From Hippopus hippopus (taxonomy: Eukaryota; Mollusca; Bivalvia; Cardiida; Cardiidae), in contig OX328102.1 in the NCBI GenBank assembly GCA_946811185.2, positions 16,865,194 to 16,929,193 of the forward strand: a DNA stretch of 64,000 nucleotides, given 5' to 3'. The position numbers and the translations under genes are program-made. Under the pieces are notes generated by a model. It saw only the letters and a program-made list of their open reading frames with translations, made no database searches and was not told the DNA's origin. Of this stretch, positions 7,769-18,800 are shown in pieces. Position 1 is the stretch's first letter, and every line of letters begins with the position of its first letter.

Positions 7769-7804
7769 AGTCCTTTTCAGGACTAACCATCTACCACGAA
7801 AGTT
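7769..7804 (+). terminator. Histone-like stem-loop (second AGTCCT copy) with purine element
   Basis: Second copy of the AGTCCT/AGGACT stem-loop (7769-7784), with AACCA and CACGAAAG following. Confidence 0.65.
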
Positions 7805-7849
7805 CTATCTTTCTTTTAGAAGAGATACACTCCAGAGAGTTATACTGCA

Positions 7850-8345
7850 AAGAGTAAGAATCATACATAGGTGTAGAAAAAAGACTAAGTCCAACTCAAT
7901 GGTCAACCTTTTTAAAAGAGAGAAAATCATTCATAGATGCAGAAAAATCAGAAAGACTAAGTCCAACCCAGTGCTCAAACATTTAGAAATCATTCATAGA
8001 GATGCAGAAAAAAGTCTAAGTCCAACTCAGTGATATAGGGACAAATTCCTTTTAGAAAGAGAAAAATCATTCATAGGGGAAAAAAGTCTAAGTCCAACTC
8101 AATGCTTAGGCAATTAAAAAGAGAATTCATAGTTGAAAAAAGACTAAGTCCAACTCAATGGTTAGACATTTAGAAATCATACATAGGGTAAAAAAAGTCT
8201 AAGTGCAACTCAGTGCTCAGACATTTAGAGAGAAGAAATCAATCATAGATAAGAAAAAGTCTAAGTCCAACTCAATGGTCAGGCAATTAGAAAGAAAAAA
8301 ATCATCCATAGGGTGAAAAAACTAAGTCCAACTCAGTGATCTGAC
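7850..8345 (+). repeat. Tandem repeat of about 60-70 bp, eight units
   Basis: Each unit has the sequence AAGTCCAACTCAATGGTCA near its end and ATCATTCATAG near its start; units begin near 7880, 7950, 8010, 8080, 8140, 8195, 8255 and 8320. No gene is seen in it. Short open frames across it are by-products of the repeat. Confidence 0.8.
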
Positions 8346-8379
8346 CATTTTTTACCCAACCTACCAGTCATAAGATCTG

Positions 8380-8636
8380 CACTTTGAATGCTAATTCCCT
8401 CTCAGGGTAGAGAGCCTGGGAAAAACTCCCCCCCTTTTCGCTTTTTTGCAAAAAATTCCGCTCAGGGACGGGAGCCTGGGGCATTTTTGTCCCCAGAGTG
8501 CCATCCACACGGCCGCCATTTTGAATGCTAAATCCCTCTCAGGGTAGAGAGTATGGGATATTTTTTTTAAAAAATCTTTCGGGGACAGCATATAGGGACA
8601 CATTTTTTGTCAGGGACGGTGATATAGGGCGCTCAG
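8380..8636 (+). repeat. G-rich direct repeats near element end
   Basis: Two imperfect copies of a block starting TTTGAATGCTAATTCCCTCT and containing CAGGGTAGAGAG and CAGGGACGG (about 8384-8490 and 8520-8636). G-rich CAGGGA motifs recur five or more times. This composition is unlike both the AT-rich arrays on the left and the host DNA on the right. Confidence 0.65.
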
Positions 8637-8689
8637 GGAGGGGAGCATGGGATCTACCCCCGGCCTGGGTAGATCCCATGCTCCCCTCC
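8637..8689. repeat. Perfect 23-bp hairpin, candidate element terminus
   Basis: Left arm 8637-8659 and right arm 8667-8689 are exact inverted repeats around a 7-nt loop. A stem this long and perfect, right after the G-rich repeats and right before host-like sequence, suggests a terminal or resolution structure of the element; this is inference. Confidence 0.6.
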
Positions 8690-8760
8690 TTTACTACTTA
8701 TGTGCATCTATCATCGTTAAACCCATACGAGGAGAAAAAATAGACTCGTCCATAAGGTAA

Positions 8761-8885
8761 AAAACGGAGACAACGATGAAAATATTTCACAATTCTGGGA
8801 CAAACTTACTATGATAATAATAAATAGAAACAGTTAAACAGATCTATTACAAAAGATGTATTCAAGTTGAAAACGGGCTTGCTCG

Positions 8886-8933
<48 letters not shown>

Positions 8934-9569
8934 GTTTTGACATTTTTAAAATCAAATTGGGAAGTATGGAAAAAATAAGGTTTGCGTAGCCTTTTCTTCC
9001 ATTAACCAGTCTACAACGATTGCTGGGATGTTCCTCTATCCTGACCATGATTCATTTTCATCAATGTACAACTATATGGATAGAAATAGCACAAGAGATA
9101 GTTGCAAATAATCTTTCAGCGATTAAAACTTATCCATTTTAGTTAAAGTTTGACGCTTCTTTCAACCTTTTTGAAAACAGTGTCTAAAATGGAGCAATTC
9201 CATGCAAGTCCCCTTTTTCTCTACATATCTTATTTTTCTGTGATAAAAAAGGTATTTCATTTCCTTTATTTGATTTGCACGTGTTTCCTTGATACTAGTT
9301 TCTGTTAATTCTAATATCATAGAGCTCTACCCAGGGGCACAGATCATTAATATGAAACACAACAAATCTAAGAAACGCGAGCAACATGAAGTATTGTATG
9401 ATTATTCTATCTTTTACGCGCAAAAGAAAATTTGTTAAAATATCAAATTTTAACTCGGGTGATTTTCAGTCTTTAAATCACTTGACCACTTTATCATAAC
9501 AATGGTCATTACACCCCATTGGTCGCTCAGTTACGGTGAGAACGCTACTTAGTTAGCACACGTGTGACG
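8761..9569. other. Spacer downstream of the cyclase gene
   Basis: No gene seen. Holds a (CT)n tract at 8886-8930. TTTATT at 9265-9270 (AATAAA on the minus strand) lies 300 nt past the cyclase stop and could be its poly(A) signal. The 3' UTR of the cyclase gene must occupy the right part. Confidence 0.5.
8886..8930. repeat. (CT)n microsatellite
   Basis: About 22 CT dinucleotides with one interruption. Confidence 0.9.
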
Positions 9570-9813
9570 TCAAAGTATGACGCAAGTTCCGCTCGTCGAT
9601 TTCTCCTTTGTATGTTGTTTGTTTTTCGGGAATGTGGGCGTGGTAATGTCGCCATTCTGACCAATCATAGGCAAGTGAAGAAACTCGTCGTCCGGCTCTT
9701 TCACGCGCTCCGATGTCGTCCCAACAAGAAAGTAGGTCGACATTTTACCTTTGCCTTTCACTTCGATTTCCCCACGCGCCCGTAGGATGTAGGTGTTGTT
9801 CTCTTGTAGACAC
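9570..9813 (-). CDS. GUCY1B2-like: Cyclase terminal exon with CaaX box
   Basis: 244 nt from acceptor TTTCTTTCGCAG to TGA at 9570-9572. Phase fits the previous exon (AT+G). Encodes [28 protein letters not shown] (end of the cyclase fold), then a polar tail of about 55 residues ending CVIL. Leu at the last position favours geranylgeranylation. Confidence 0.88.
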
Positions 9814-12800
9814 CTGCGAAAGAAACACTGAATTTAAAATTGCTGTCAGATATCGAATCTTACGTATAACAGCGCTGAAGATAGAAAGAACTCTTCACTG
9901 CCAATTGCGACCTAAAATAGCTTATGCGGACGTCGTAGACCAAGATTAGACTGCAAAGAAAGTGCAGCCTGATCTTTGATCTACATCAACGGCGATCTAA
10001 TACAAAATTATGACCAAAACCAACTCGACCTGCATTGGAAAAGCACTGGGTTTCTGGTGAGAGTTTCCTTGGCGAAGATGCTTCAGACCCCTTGCCTTAT
10101 ACTGGTGTAACCTAGGACACACATGAATATGTGAGCTGTCACTGCGATATGACTGGAATTATGTTGAATGCAGCGTAAAACACCATTAATCAATCTATCA
10201 ACCAACTGCTTTGTAACTGTACTGTACATAGACCTTACAACAGGTCGAATTCATTTATTAGCAGCGACAGAGTTGACTCATTCGTTAAGGGAGTCCGTAA
10301 TCACCAACCATTCTTAATTGCATTCTTAGTCTAATTCTAGATTACGAAAAGAGCACAAGTTCTAATTGGCTAATTCAGTCGGTTTAGCCAATAGTAAGTT
10401 GTGGTACTTTCTAGTCTTAAAATTATTGAGAATAATAACGTTACTAAGAATGTTCTTAAAAATGGTTGTTGAATACGGGTCTAGGGTCAGCTATAATATT
10501 GTAACAAAAGTTATTGTTAACTCGTCATTTTGGAAGACGAGCCGTACCGAGGAAGAGATCGTGGAATGTGCAGATGCCTTAGTTAAAGCTTGCTAACCAA
10601 GAATGTTACTTATTAGCGTTATATAACAAAGTTCGAAAAGGTCAGTAGTTCGTGTCACACAATAGTACGGTGGCACAAAAGTGACATGGAAGATATATTT
10701 TATACTACGTGCGCACGCAGTAGCTAATACGTGCGCACGTAATAAGTAATACGTGCGCACGCAGTAGTATTACGTGCGCACGTATTACCTACTGCGTGCG
10801 CACGTAGTATAAAATATATCTTCCATGTCACTTTTGTGCCACCGTACAATAGACATAAGAGAGAAGGAAAAACATTAAAGGCAATAACTGGGTCAGACGA
10901 CTCGCAATATCTTGGATAACAACTCCAGTGCCACTGAAATATTGTTATTAATAAAACTGTCTAAAGACTTGCTTGCTATCAGCGAAAGTAATATAGCCAG
11001 AGTGACCATGATTATTTGCACTTTGAAACTGCCTTGTGTGTGATCTATCGATATACTCCTCTGCGAATTCTGTCCAGCAATAAATTCTTTTAAACACCGC
11101 ATAGATCTCATAGATCTATTTAGAGACATTCGAGAAAAACTAATTTTACTGAAACCCTTTACCACACAATCCTTTTTAACGACACTGACTCTGAAGGCTT
11201 TTGAAAACACTGTTCGTAGGCTGACCTTGATCGAAACGTTTCGCTATTGTAAAATTTCTCCCACATTCTATCCATTCTACTTCATGATTCTGCCGGTTGC
11301 TCTAACTAGACAAAAGGGATTTTATGGATCCATAATTATGAGATGACTTGCTTGGTATAATGAAGCACAGAGATGCATTAAACCCCCTTTTACCAGAGCG
11401 CAGTATCGGTGGCAACAGATTCTATATAGCAGATTATATTCACATAACCACTCAGACATACCAAATAAGTCTTATTCTTTTGCCCTCTGCATTTCCGTGT
11501 TAGTACGAACCTTTTTCTTAAAACTGAATGGTGTTTAATATAGCATTTTATCGCGCAAAGGATTCTTTCCTTTCGGGTAAGTTCAAAACTATTTTCGAAA
11601 AAAGAAAGGCATCGACCCTCAAGCCTAGTCACTGCTTTTGAAATAAATGTTCACATTAACAATTAGAATGTGACTCTGAGAAAGGATAGTTTTGAAAACA
11701 TTGTGGGAAAATGAGAAATTGCTTCCACATTGGTTTCTATCCTTTTAAGAACAAATCCCATAACTATGACAGCATTTTTTGGCTGTTTTATCCTTATCCT
11801 GCTAATAAATGAAACTTTCAAGCCGACAGTAAAAACCCAAATACTGCTAATACAAAGTTTTTTTTTTTTTTTTTTTGAGAAAAAATCTCTCCCAAGGGAC
11901 AGTGTAGACCCAAGATCAGACTGCCCGTCCTGTGCAGTCTGATCTTGATCTATACTGTCCGCAAAAGGTCCTTGAGTCGCGCTTAGCAGCCTAGGAGTTA
12001 TTTTATTTTTTTTTTTTTAAATGTAATACCATACAATAAAATACTATACAATACAATATTTTATTCAATACTAATGCCACTGGCCCATTATATTTTACAA
12101 TGATAAGCGATTAAATCCCAACTTAATCTAGGCTTTGTCACTACTACAACAACAGCAAAAATATCAAAACTACCATCACATGTCTGCAAATTCATAACGG
12201 AAATACTGCGATCTAAGAAACTCACATAAAAGTTGTCGGACTCAGATGTATTCGGCCTGGTACCCCATGACTTTCCATTCTCGACGCAGTGTTGACGGTG
12301 TCCCCAAATAAACAATATCGGGGCATCTTTTTGCCCACCACACCCGCTACGACCGGGCCTGTATGAATACCAACCCTTATCTGAAACAGGAAGTGTTGTG
12401 TTATAAGTATTAAAAATAGCGAGATTACAGGATTATACCAATTTTTTACCGTCATTAAAGAGTATCATTATATCTATGCTTTGTACACTACATGTACCTT
12501 AATCGAGTTTTTATGAATAAATCCTGCATATCTACATTCTTTTTCTTCGGTATTTCATTAATCCTTTTTGCAGCATTATTTATGATTATTTATCGAACTT
12601 GTTCTTAAAGAGGCCTATTCAGTTTTAATGCTTTAAATAAACGTTTCTTGTATAACACCCATTAACACTATTAGATATTTGTTTCTTTGCTTTGGTATAA
12701 ACTGTGCAGCTACACTCAGTAAAAAGGTGCACTTTTGGAGCATTTTCATAACAGGATAGTCGCTATAAGGTAACTCTGTCTATTTTTATTCTGTCAGATG

Positions 12801-15800
12801 TGACGTCATCGTACTGATTTAAATGCGAATCCTCGCAATCGACGCGTGTTCATGTTGCGATCATGTTGCGTTCCCAAAAGTCTTTGCGAAACTCTGGCGA
12901 GAAATCTAAAATTGCCTTAAGAGGCTAGTAGCCCATTAAGGAAACACTGCTTTTTTAGTTTTGTTTTACTTTTTTTTTTTCATCTTTACTGCTGATTTGA
13001 CAGCTATGGCCTTACTTCAATCAATGTTAAGTCATGTTTGAAGTTTACTGAGATTACAAAAATATGAATAGCTCCCTATACGTGCTTATCTGTTTATTGT
13101 AGCTATGAGGTATTAAGCCTTTCGGTGTCAAATACACCGAATGGATATACATTTAGTCTCAAAGAGGATTTTTTTTTTTTGGGGGGGGGGGGGAGGGGGG
13201 AAATATCGCAAAAGAACTCGGATACCAACCTGCAAGGGTTTTCCCGTGGCAGGAGACATAACTTTTGAAGCTTCCGTGACCATGTCCATGGCAAAATTTG
13301 CTACAGGCTGGGCGTGTATTTTTGTCTTTACGGGCACCCCACTCACCACCATATAGGCGTCTCCAATCGTCTCTACCTGTAATTAGAAACTCTATTGCTT
13401 CATTCCAGGGCACCAAAGGTTTTCAATTTGCTTTTACGGACCGTCTGGTACAGACGTGCAATCTTATAGTGGATCCTCACTGTCTCGTATCTTCTGTGAT
13501 ATTATGATCAAAGAAAGACTTTTACCCTCATTCAGCTAAATAAATTATAAAAACTTTCAAGCAGATAGTAAAAACCTGAATGATGTTACATGTATTTCAG
13601 ACTTATTTTTTTATGAAATTATCTCCTTATCGGACAGTGTAGATCTTGATCTACACTGTCCGCAAAAGGTCAGCGAGTCGCGCTTAGCAGCCTAAGGGTT
13701 AAATCAGAATATACAACAAAGCTTGACCTGCACGGGGTCAACTCATGACATGCCGTGAGTAACTCTGAGTATTTTTGTGGACAAGAGAGATAGAGATCTA
13801 TAATATTGCCCAGAACATGTTACATTTTGTGACATACACAGAAAATGCAGTGGACTGACATTGTCATTTACTAGGTAGTTCCAAGGACGGTATTAACCCT
13901 TATCCTGCTAAATAAATGAAACTTTCAAGCCGATAGTAAAAACCCGAATGATGTTATTTCACACTTCTTTCTGGAGAAAAATATCTCCCTATCGGACAGT
14001 GTAGGTCTAAGATCAGACTGCATGTTCTGTGCAGTCTGATCTTGATCTACACTGTCCACAAAAGGTCAGTGAGTCGCGCTTACGGTTAATGAGAATTCCC
14101 ACGTTATCTGTACCATTCTGCTTTCTTCAGTGTCCTTCCTTTAAAGGAAGCTGTAGCAGTGTGATGTTCGGTCGCTACTATCCCTTTGTAAAAGCTTACA
14201 AAAGTCGGTAACGTTGTATTTACTCGTTCGAAAAAACAAAAAGCTTTCGCGTCTTTTTTTTTTTTTTTTTCATTTTGCTTTCTTGTATGCCCTTCTTTTA
14301 AAGAACAGAACTTGTAGATGATTCGTGTCATATTCTATCGTTTAACTGTCGTTGAAACAGCTTCCAAAAACAATGACGTAACTGCTAGCACAGTGAATAC
14401 ACCAAAAAGGACCATATTTACCGTTAGTTCCGTAATTATATTGTTGTAATTCTAAATTCAAAAGTGATGCGTTGCAACCTGTTAGATTACTAGTCTTAAT
14501 AATTTTCTAAATCCAATTTCCAAGAATATTCATCTTAGGATGGGCGCAAATTAACCGCTGTCCTACATAGAGTTCTTATTCAGAATTCCAAGACCAACCA
14601 TTTGATTGGTGGAGACTTCTGTCACGACAAATTTGATGGCTATTCTAAAAACCTAGAACTACAACTGTCTTAGCCATCACTTTGCTGGTCTTAAAATCTA
14701 GAACTACAACTAAATTTAGAACGGTTTGTGAATACGAGTACAACACAGACATGTTCCACAGACAACCAGGAGACCGTAGATGATCGATTGTCCTAGAAGT
14801 ACGTGAAACAGACATTAATCAACGTGAGATGTGTCAATCTAAGGGCGTTCATCCTGATATAGCCCCGTCAGAAATAAACAAATTCTCATGCAACTGTAAT
14901 TACTTACTGTCTAATGGCATTATTGATATGCCCTTCAGCCCTGGCACCATTTTTCTACGAAACCCAATTACGAAAAGAGATTGCGTACAGTCGACATAGT
15001 ATTTTGCTCGCCTAAATGAAGACCTAAGCCAAACTTCATATTTGCTGCTTTGAATCCACCCTGGGAACTACTATGCTGGCACCATGTATGTGAAGATTAA
15101 TGTTTTGAGCTCGTATCAGCCGATTTCAATCTATCTTTGAAACAATTATCCTTGCACCGTTTCTCTACGAAACCCAGTTTTCAAATGGTTTCCGTTCGCT
15201 AGACATGAAACTCAGTGCTTAAATGAAGACGTCAGCCAAAATTTCATATCCGCGAATTTAAATGTCGTGGGAACTACAATGGTGGCACCATTGCACTACG
15301 ATATCAAATTACGGAAATAGAATGAATGCTTTAGGCATATCCTTTTGTTCGAATGAAGACTTATGCCTAAAGTCCATGCCCACGAATTTTAAATCTATAA
15401 AGGGAACTAGATCCACCATGCTAGCAAAATTTCTTCACGAAACCCGTTTACAAAAAGAGATTTCGAAAAGAATGCTGGAAAACAGACTTCAGCCAAAAGT
15501 GGTAGTTTTGAATTTTTCTTTGGAAATACTAAACTGTCGTACATGTACCTTTCTTAGCTTTTTACCAGACGACAAAAGGTAGAATTGTCAAAATTGAAAG
15601 CATTTAAGATGTTTAGGTGTTGTTCAAAAATGATAAGGTTGCCTTACTGTAAAAACTCCATCTAAGTCTACTGTTATTCCGTGGTTCGACGAAAATAGAC
15701 TTATCTTGTCAAAAAAAAATGTTTTCTGTAAATTTTCTTCATGTCCAATGATCATTCTAACTCAGGATTCAGTTGGTTGTTAGACAAAATTAATTTTATG

Positions 15801-18800
15801 GATGCATAATTATGTCATGACTTGCTTGTATAATGCATCACGGAGACGCATTAAACTGCCTCTTACCAGAGCATGTATCATAATAATAATGGCTTACAAC
15901 ACGCGAAAAGATGCATTCGGACATTTGCGTAAAGTGTCGTCTCGGATCAGCCTGCGCATTCTGCGCAGGCTAATCCGAGACGGCGCTTTACGACTACATT
16001 AGATTTTGTGCTACAGAAGACTTGCGCAAAAGAGAAAATTATATACAAGAGGACCACGATGGTCCTATATCGCTCACCTGAGTACTAAGCAGTAAAGGTT
16101 TACAATGAAGATAAATACCAAAAATCGAGGTTCAAGGCCAAATGATAATGAAACAAGAGCAGCAAATTGTTGCAAGATATGCCCGTCCCACCGCCAGTTG
16201 TCGAGGAGGTATAATAATCGCAAAGGGCAGGTAATGCAACAAACGTGTTTCCCAAGTCTCAAGTCAATTTGACATGAGACTTCAAAGTTCCGTTCCGGAC
16301 AAGCAAGAAATACTGTAAAAATGAAGATCAAAGTGGAATTACTCAAAATCCGCTCTAGGTAGAGTTATTGTTCTTGCACACTGTACTCCGTAATATTGCA
16401 ACAAGCATGCATACCAAGTTTGAAGTCCTTCTGACTTGAGATGACAAAGTTATATTCCGGACAAGCACTAAATGCTGTAAAAATGACGATCAAAGGGAAA
16501 TAACTCAAAGACAGCACGAGGTAGAGTTACAATTCTTATGCACTGCACTTCCAAATATTGCAACAAATAAGCATACCATTTTTCAAGTCATTCCTACTTA
16601 AGATGACAAAGTTTTGCTGCGGACAAGCAAGAAATGCTATAAAAATGAAGGTCAAAGGCGGAATAACTCAAAATTGTACTAAGAAGAGTTATGGTTCTTG
16701 TGCACTGCACTCCGTAATTTTTCAACAATCATGCATACCAAATTTGTAGATGTTCAGGCTAGAGATGACAAAGTTCTATTCCAGACAAGCAGAAAATGCT
16801 GTAAAAATGACGATCAAAGGGAATTAACTCATAGACAGTACGAGGTGGAGTTATGGTTCTTTCATATTGCACTCCGTATTATTGCAACAAACACAAATGC
16901 CAATTTAAAGTCAATCGGACTGGAGATGACAAAGTTATGCTCCGGACAAACAACTATTCTAAAGAACTTTCTAATTCAAGGGCAAATAACTCCAGTTGTT
17001 CTGGTCCGATTAGACCCATAATCGAACACATCGGAGATCTTATGGTCATAAGTATTTTGACCAAGTTTGATGCTGATTGATAAAAAGTTGTAGATGCTAG
17101 AGTGTAAACAAAGTCAAATATAGCAATTTTTCTAATTCAAGGGCAAATAACTCCAGTTGTTCTAGTCTGATTAGACCCATTATCGAACTCATCCGAGATC
17201 TTATGGTTATATATATATTGACCAAGTTTGGTACTGATTGGTTAAAAATTGTAGATGCTAGAGTGTAAACAAAGTCAAATATAGCAATTTTTCTAATATA
17301 AGGGCAAATAACTCCAGTTGTTCTGGTCCGATTAGACCCATAATCGAACTCATCGGAGATCTTATAGTCACATATATTTTGACCAAGTTTGGTGCTGATT
17401 GGTTAATAATTGTAGATGCTACAGTGTAAACAAAGTCAAATATAGCAATTTTTCTAATTCAAGGGCAAATAACTCCAGTTGTTCTGGTCCGATTAGACCC
17501 ATAATCGAACTCATCCGAGATCTTATGGTCATATATATTTTGACCAAGTTTGGGGCTGATAGGTTGATATTTGTAGATGCTAGAGTGTAAACAAAGTCAA
17601 ATATAGCGATTTTCTAATTCAAGGGCAAATAACTCCAATTGTTCTGGTCGGATTAGACCCATAATCGAACTCATCCGAGATCTTATGGTCATATATATTT
17701 TGACCAAGTTTGGTGCTGATTGGTTAATATTTATAGATGCTAGAGTGTAAACAAAAATATGTGAACGGACGGCCGACGGACGGACGGACGGACAGACGGA
17801 CGGACGCCGACGGACGGTGAGTTATCACAATAGCTCATCCTGAGCACTTTGTGCTCAGGTGAGCTAAAAAACGGAAAGTGTCGTTTCAGATTAGCCTGCG
17901 CAGGCTGATCCGAGACGACACTTTACGCAAATGTCCGAATGCCATTTTTCGCGTGTTGCAGGCCATATATGTGTGTTAAAGATAATAAGGTCACTGTAAA
18001 CTGGATCGATTGTTTAGGTTCGAAAATTATAACTTAACAGTAAAAGTACAACTACTTATATCCCGTTTCCGCGAAAACATAAAAGTTATATTATAAATCT
18101 GTAAAATATACGACTAGAAATTGCTATATTTTATCGACAAGTTCTGAAGTTTAGCCTAAAAAGGTTCAGATAATTAGATTACTCAGAAATTGGTCGATTG
18201 CTGAGGTAAGGAAACTACTGTCTTCTGTAGATCTAAAACTACTCTAAGTGCCATTCTTCGCCAAGATAAAGGGTCAACGTTACAAACACGTGAATTATCA
18301 ATCTGTAAAATAAAAAAACTTGAAAATGCTGTATTCTGACTGCCATCTTTATAAAAGTACAAAAAATAAATCTTTTAGGTCATTTTGGAACCATATCGAT
18401 TATTGGTGTAAAACTTAGACTACCGTTATACACTGTTTTCGTTGGAAAAAAAGACTGCTAGATAAACATTACGAGTAAACACGTAAAGCATAAATCTGTC
18501 GAATATAATGTTTAAGAATGCTATATTTTGACATTCATTTCAATAAAAATGTAAAACAAAAGATAAGGCCACGTAGGTCATCGGGGAACCGGGTCGATTG
18601 TTTAGGCAAGAAAAATTACCGTCTTTTTGTAAAACTGTAACACTAATTCACTTCCTGTTTTTGCTAAAATATATTGCATCTTGACGCGTTTGTGTTTTCT
18701 AAGACACAGACACGTACATTATAAATCTGACGAATGCAAATCTTAGAAATGTCATATCCTTTCAATTATTTCTGTAAAAATATAAAGAGATAAAGTCATT

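Larger units (their letters stand above)
7440..7840 (+). repeat. Tandem array of 3'-end modules with four stem-loops
   Basis: Units of about 25 bp (GACGAAAGTTCTATCTTCAA type) and two copies of a 175-bp segment. The array repeats the region after the stem-loops and contains four more stem-loops but no credible gene. It looks like amplification of the 3' processing region. Confidence 0.8.
1..8760. mobile_element. Virus-like element with protein-primed DNA polymerase (right portion)
   Basis: Intronless, closely packed genes on both strands with compact TATA promoters set this block apart from the repeat-filled host DNA that follows. It holds a family-B protein-primed DNA polymerase, a zinc-knuckle protein and four small genes, three of them cysteine-rich. 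Polymerases of this kind are typical of Polinton/Maverick transposons and adintoviruses; integrase, capsid, ATPase and protease genes would have to lie left of the window. The right limit is inferred from loss of element-type repeats after the hairpin at 8637-8689. No terminal inverted repeat or target duplication can be confirmed, because the left end is not present. Coding frames seen here are intact, which suggests a young integration or an active element. Confidence 0.65.
9814..12225. other. Cyclase intron (2.4 kb) with repeats
   Basis: Contains a decayed family-A hairpin (about 9938-9985), a SINE tail (10060-10205), a family-F MITE (10300-10480), the 183-bp foldback (10665-10847), a family-C half (11285-11402), a family-B copy (11650-11760) and a family-A copy (11785-12002). 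Confidence 0.7.
16033..17868 (+). mobile_element. 1.8-kb non-coding repeat element with internal tandem arrays
   Basis: Begins TACAAGAGGACCACGATGGT...GCTCACCTGAG and ends CTCAGGTGAGCTA, so the ends carry a short inverted repeat. Inside are a first array of about 165-bp units (16330-16960), a second array of about 160-bp units (16967-17760) and a (GGAC/ACGG)n tract (17765-17820). No coding capacity seen. Confidence 0.8.
15889..17966. mobile_element. Family-D MITE interrupted by a satellite-type element
   Basis: The left part (15889-16032) and right part (17869-17966) together make one family-D copy like those at 54317 and 61653: ACAACACGCGAAAAG at the left end, CGCGTGTTGCAGGCC at the right. 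The middle segment runs inverted relative to the other two copies. The interruption falls in the A-rich spacer between GAGAAAATTATA and AAAAACGGAAAG. Confidence 0.8.

Noticed and set aside
7562..8033. Two frames of 66 and 130 codons after the 7114 gene
   Set aside because: They cross the stem-loop array and the 60-70-bp tandem repeat; the products are simple repeats without a promoter of their own.
8886..8930. CT tract as part of the virus-like element's end
   Set aside because: Simple repeat about 200 bp beyond the hairpin, of a type common in the host DNA here.
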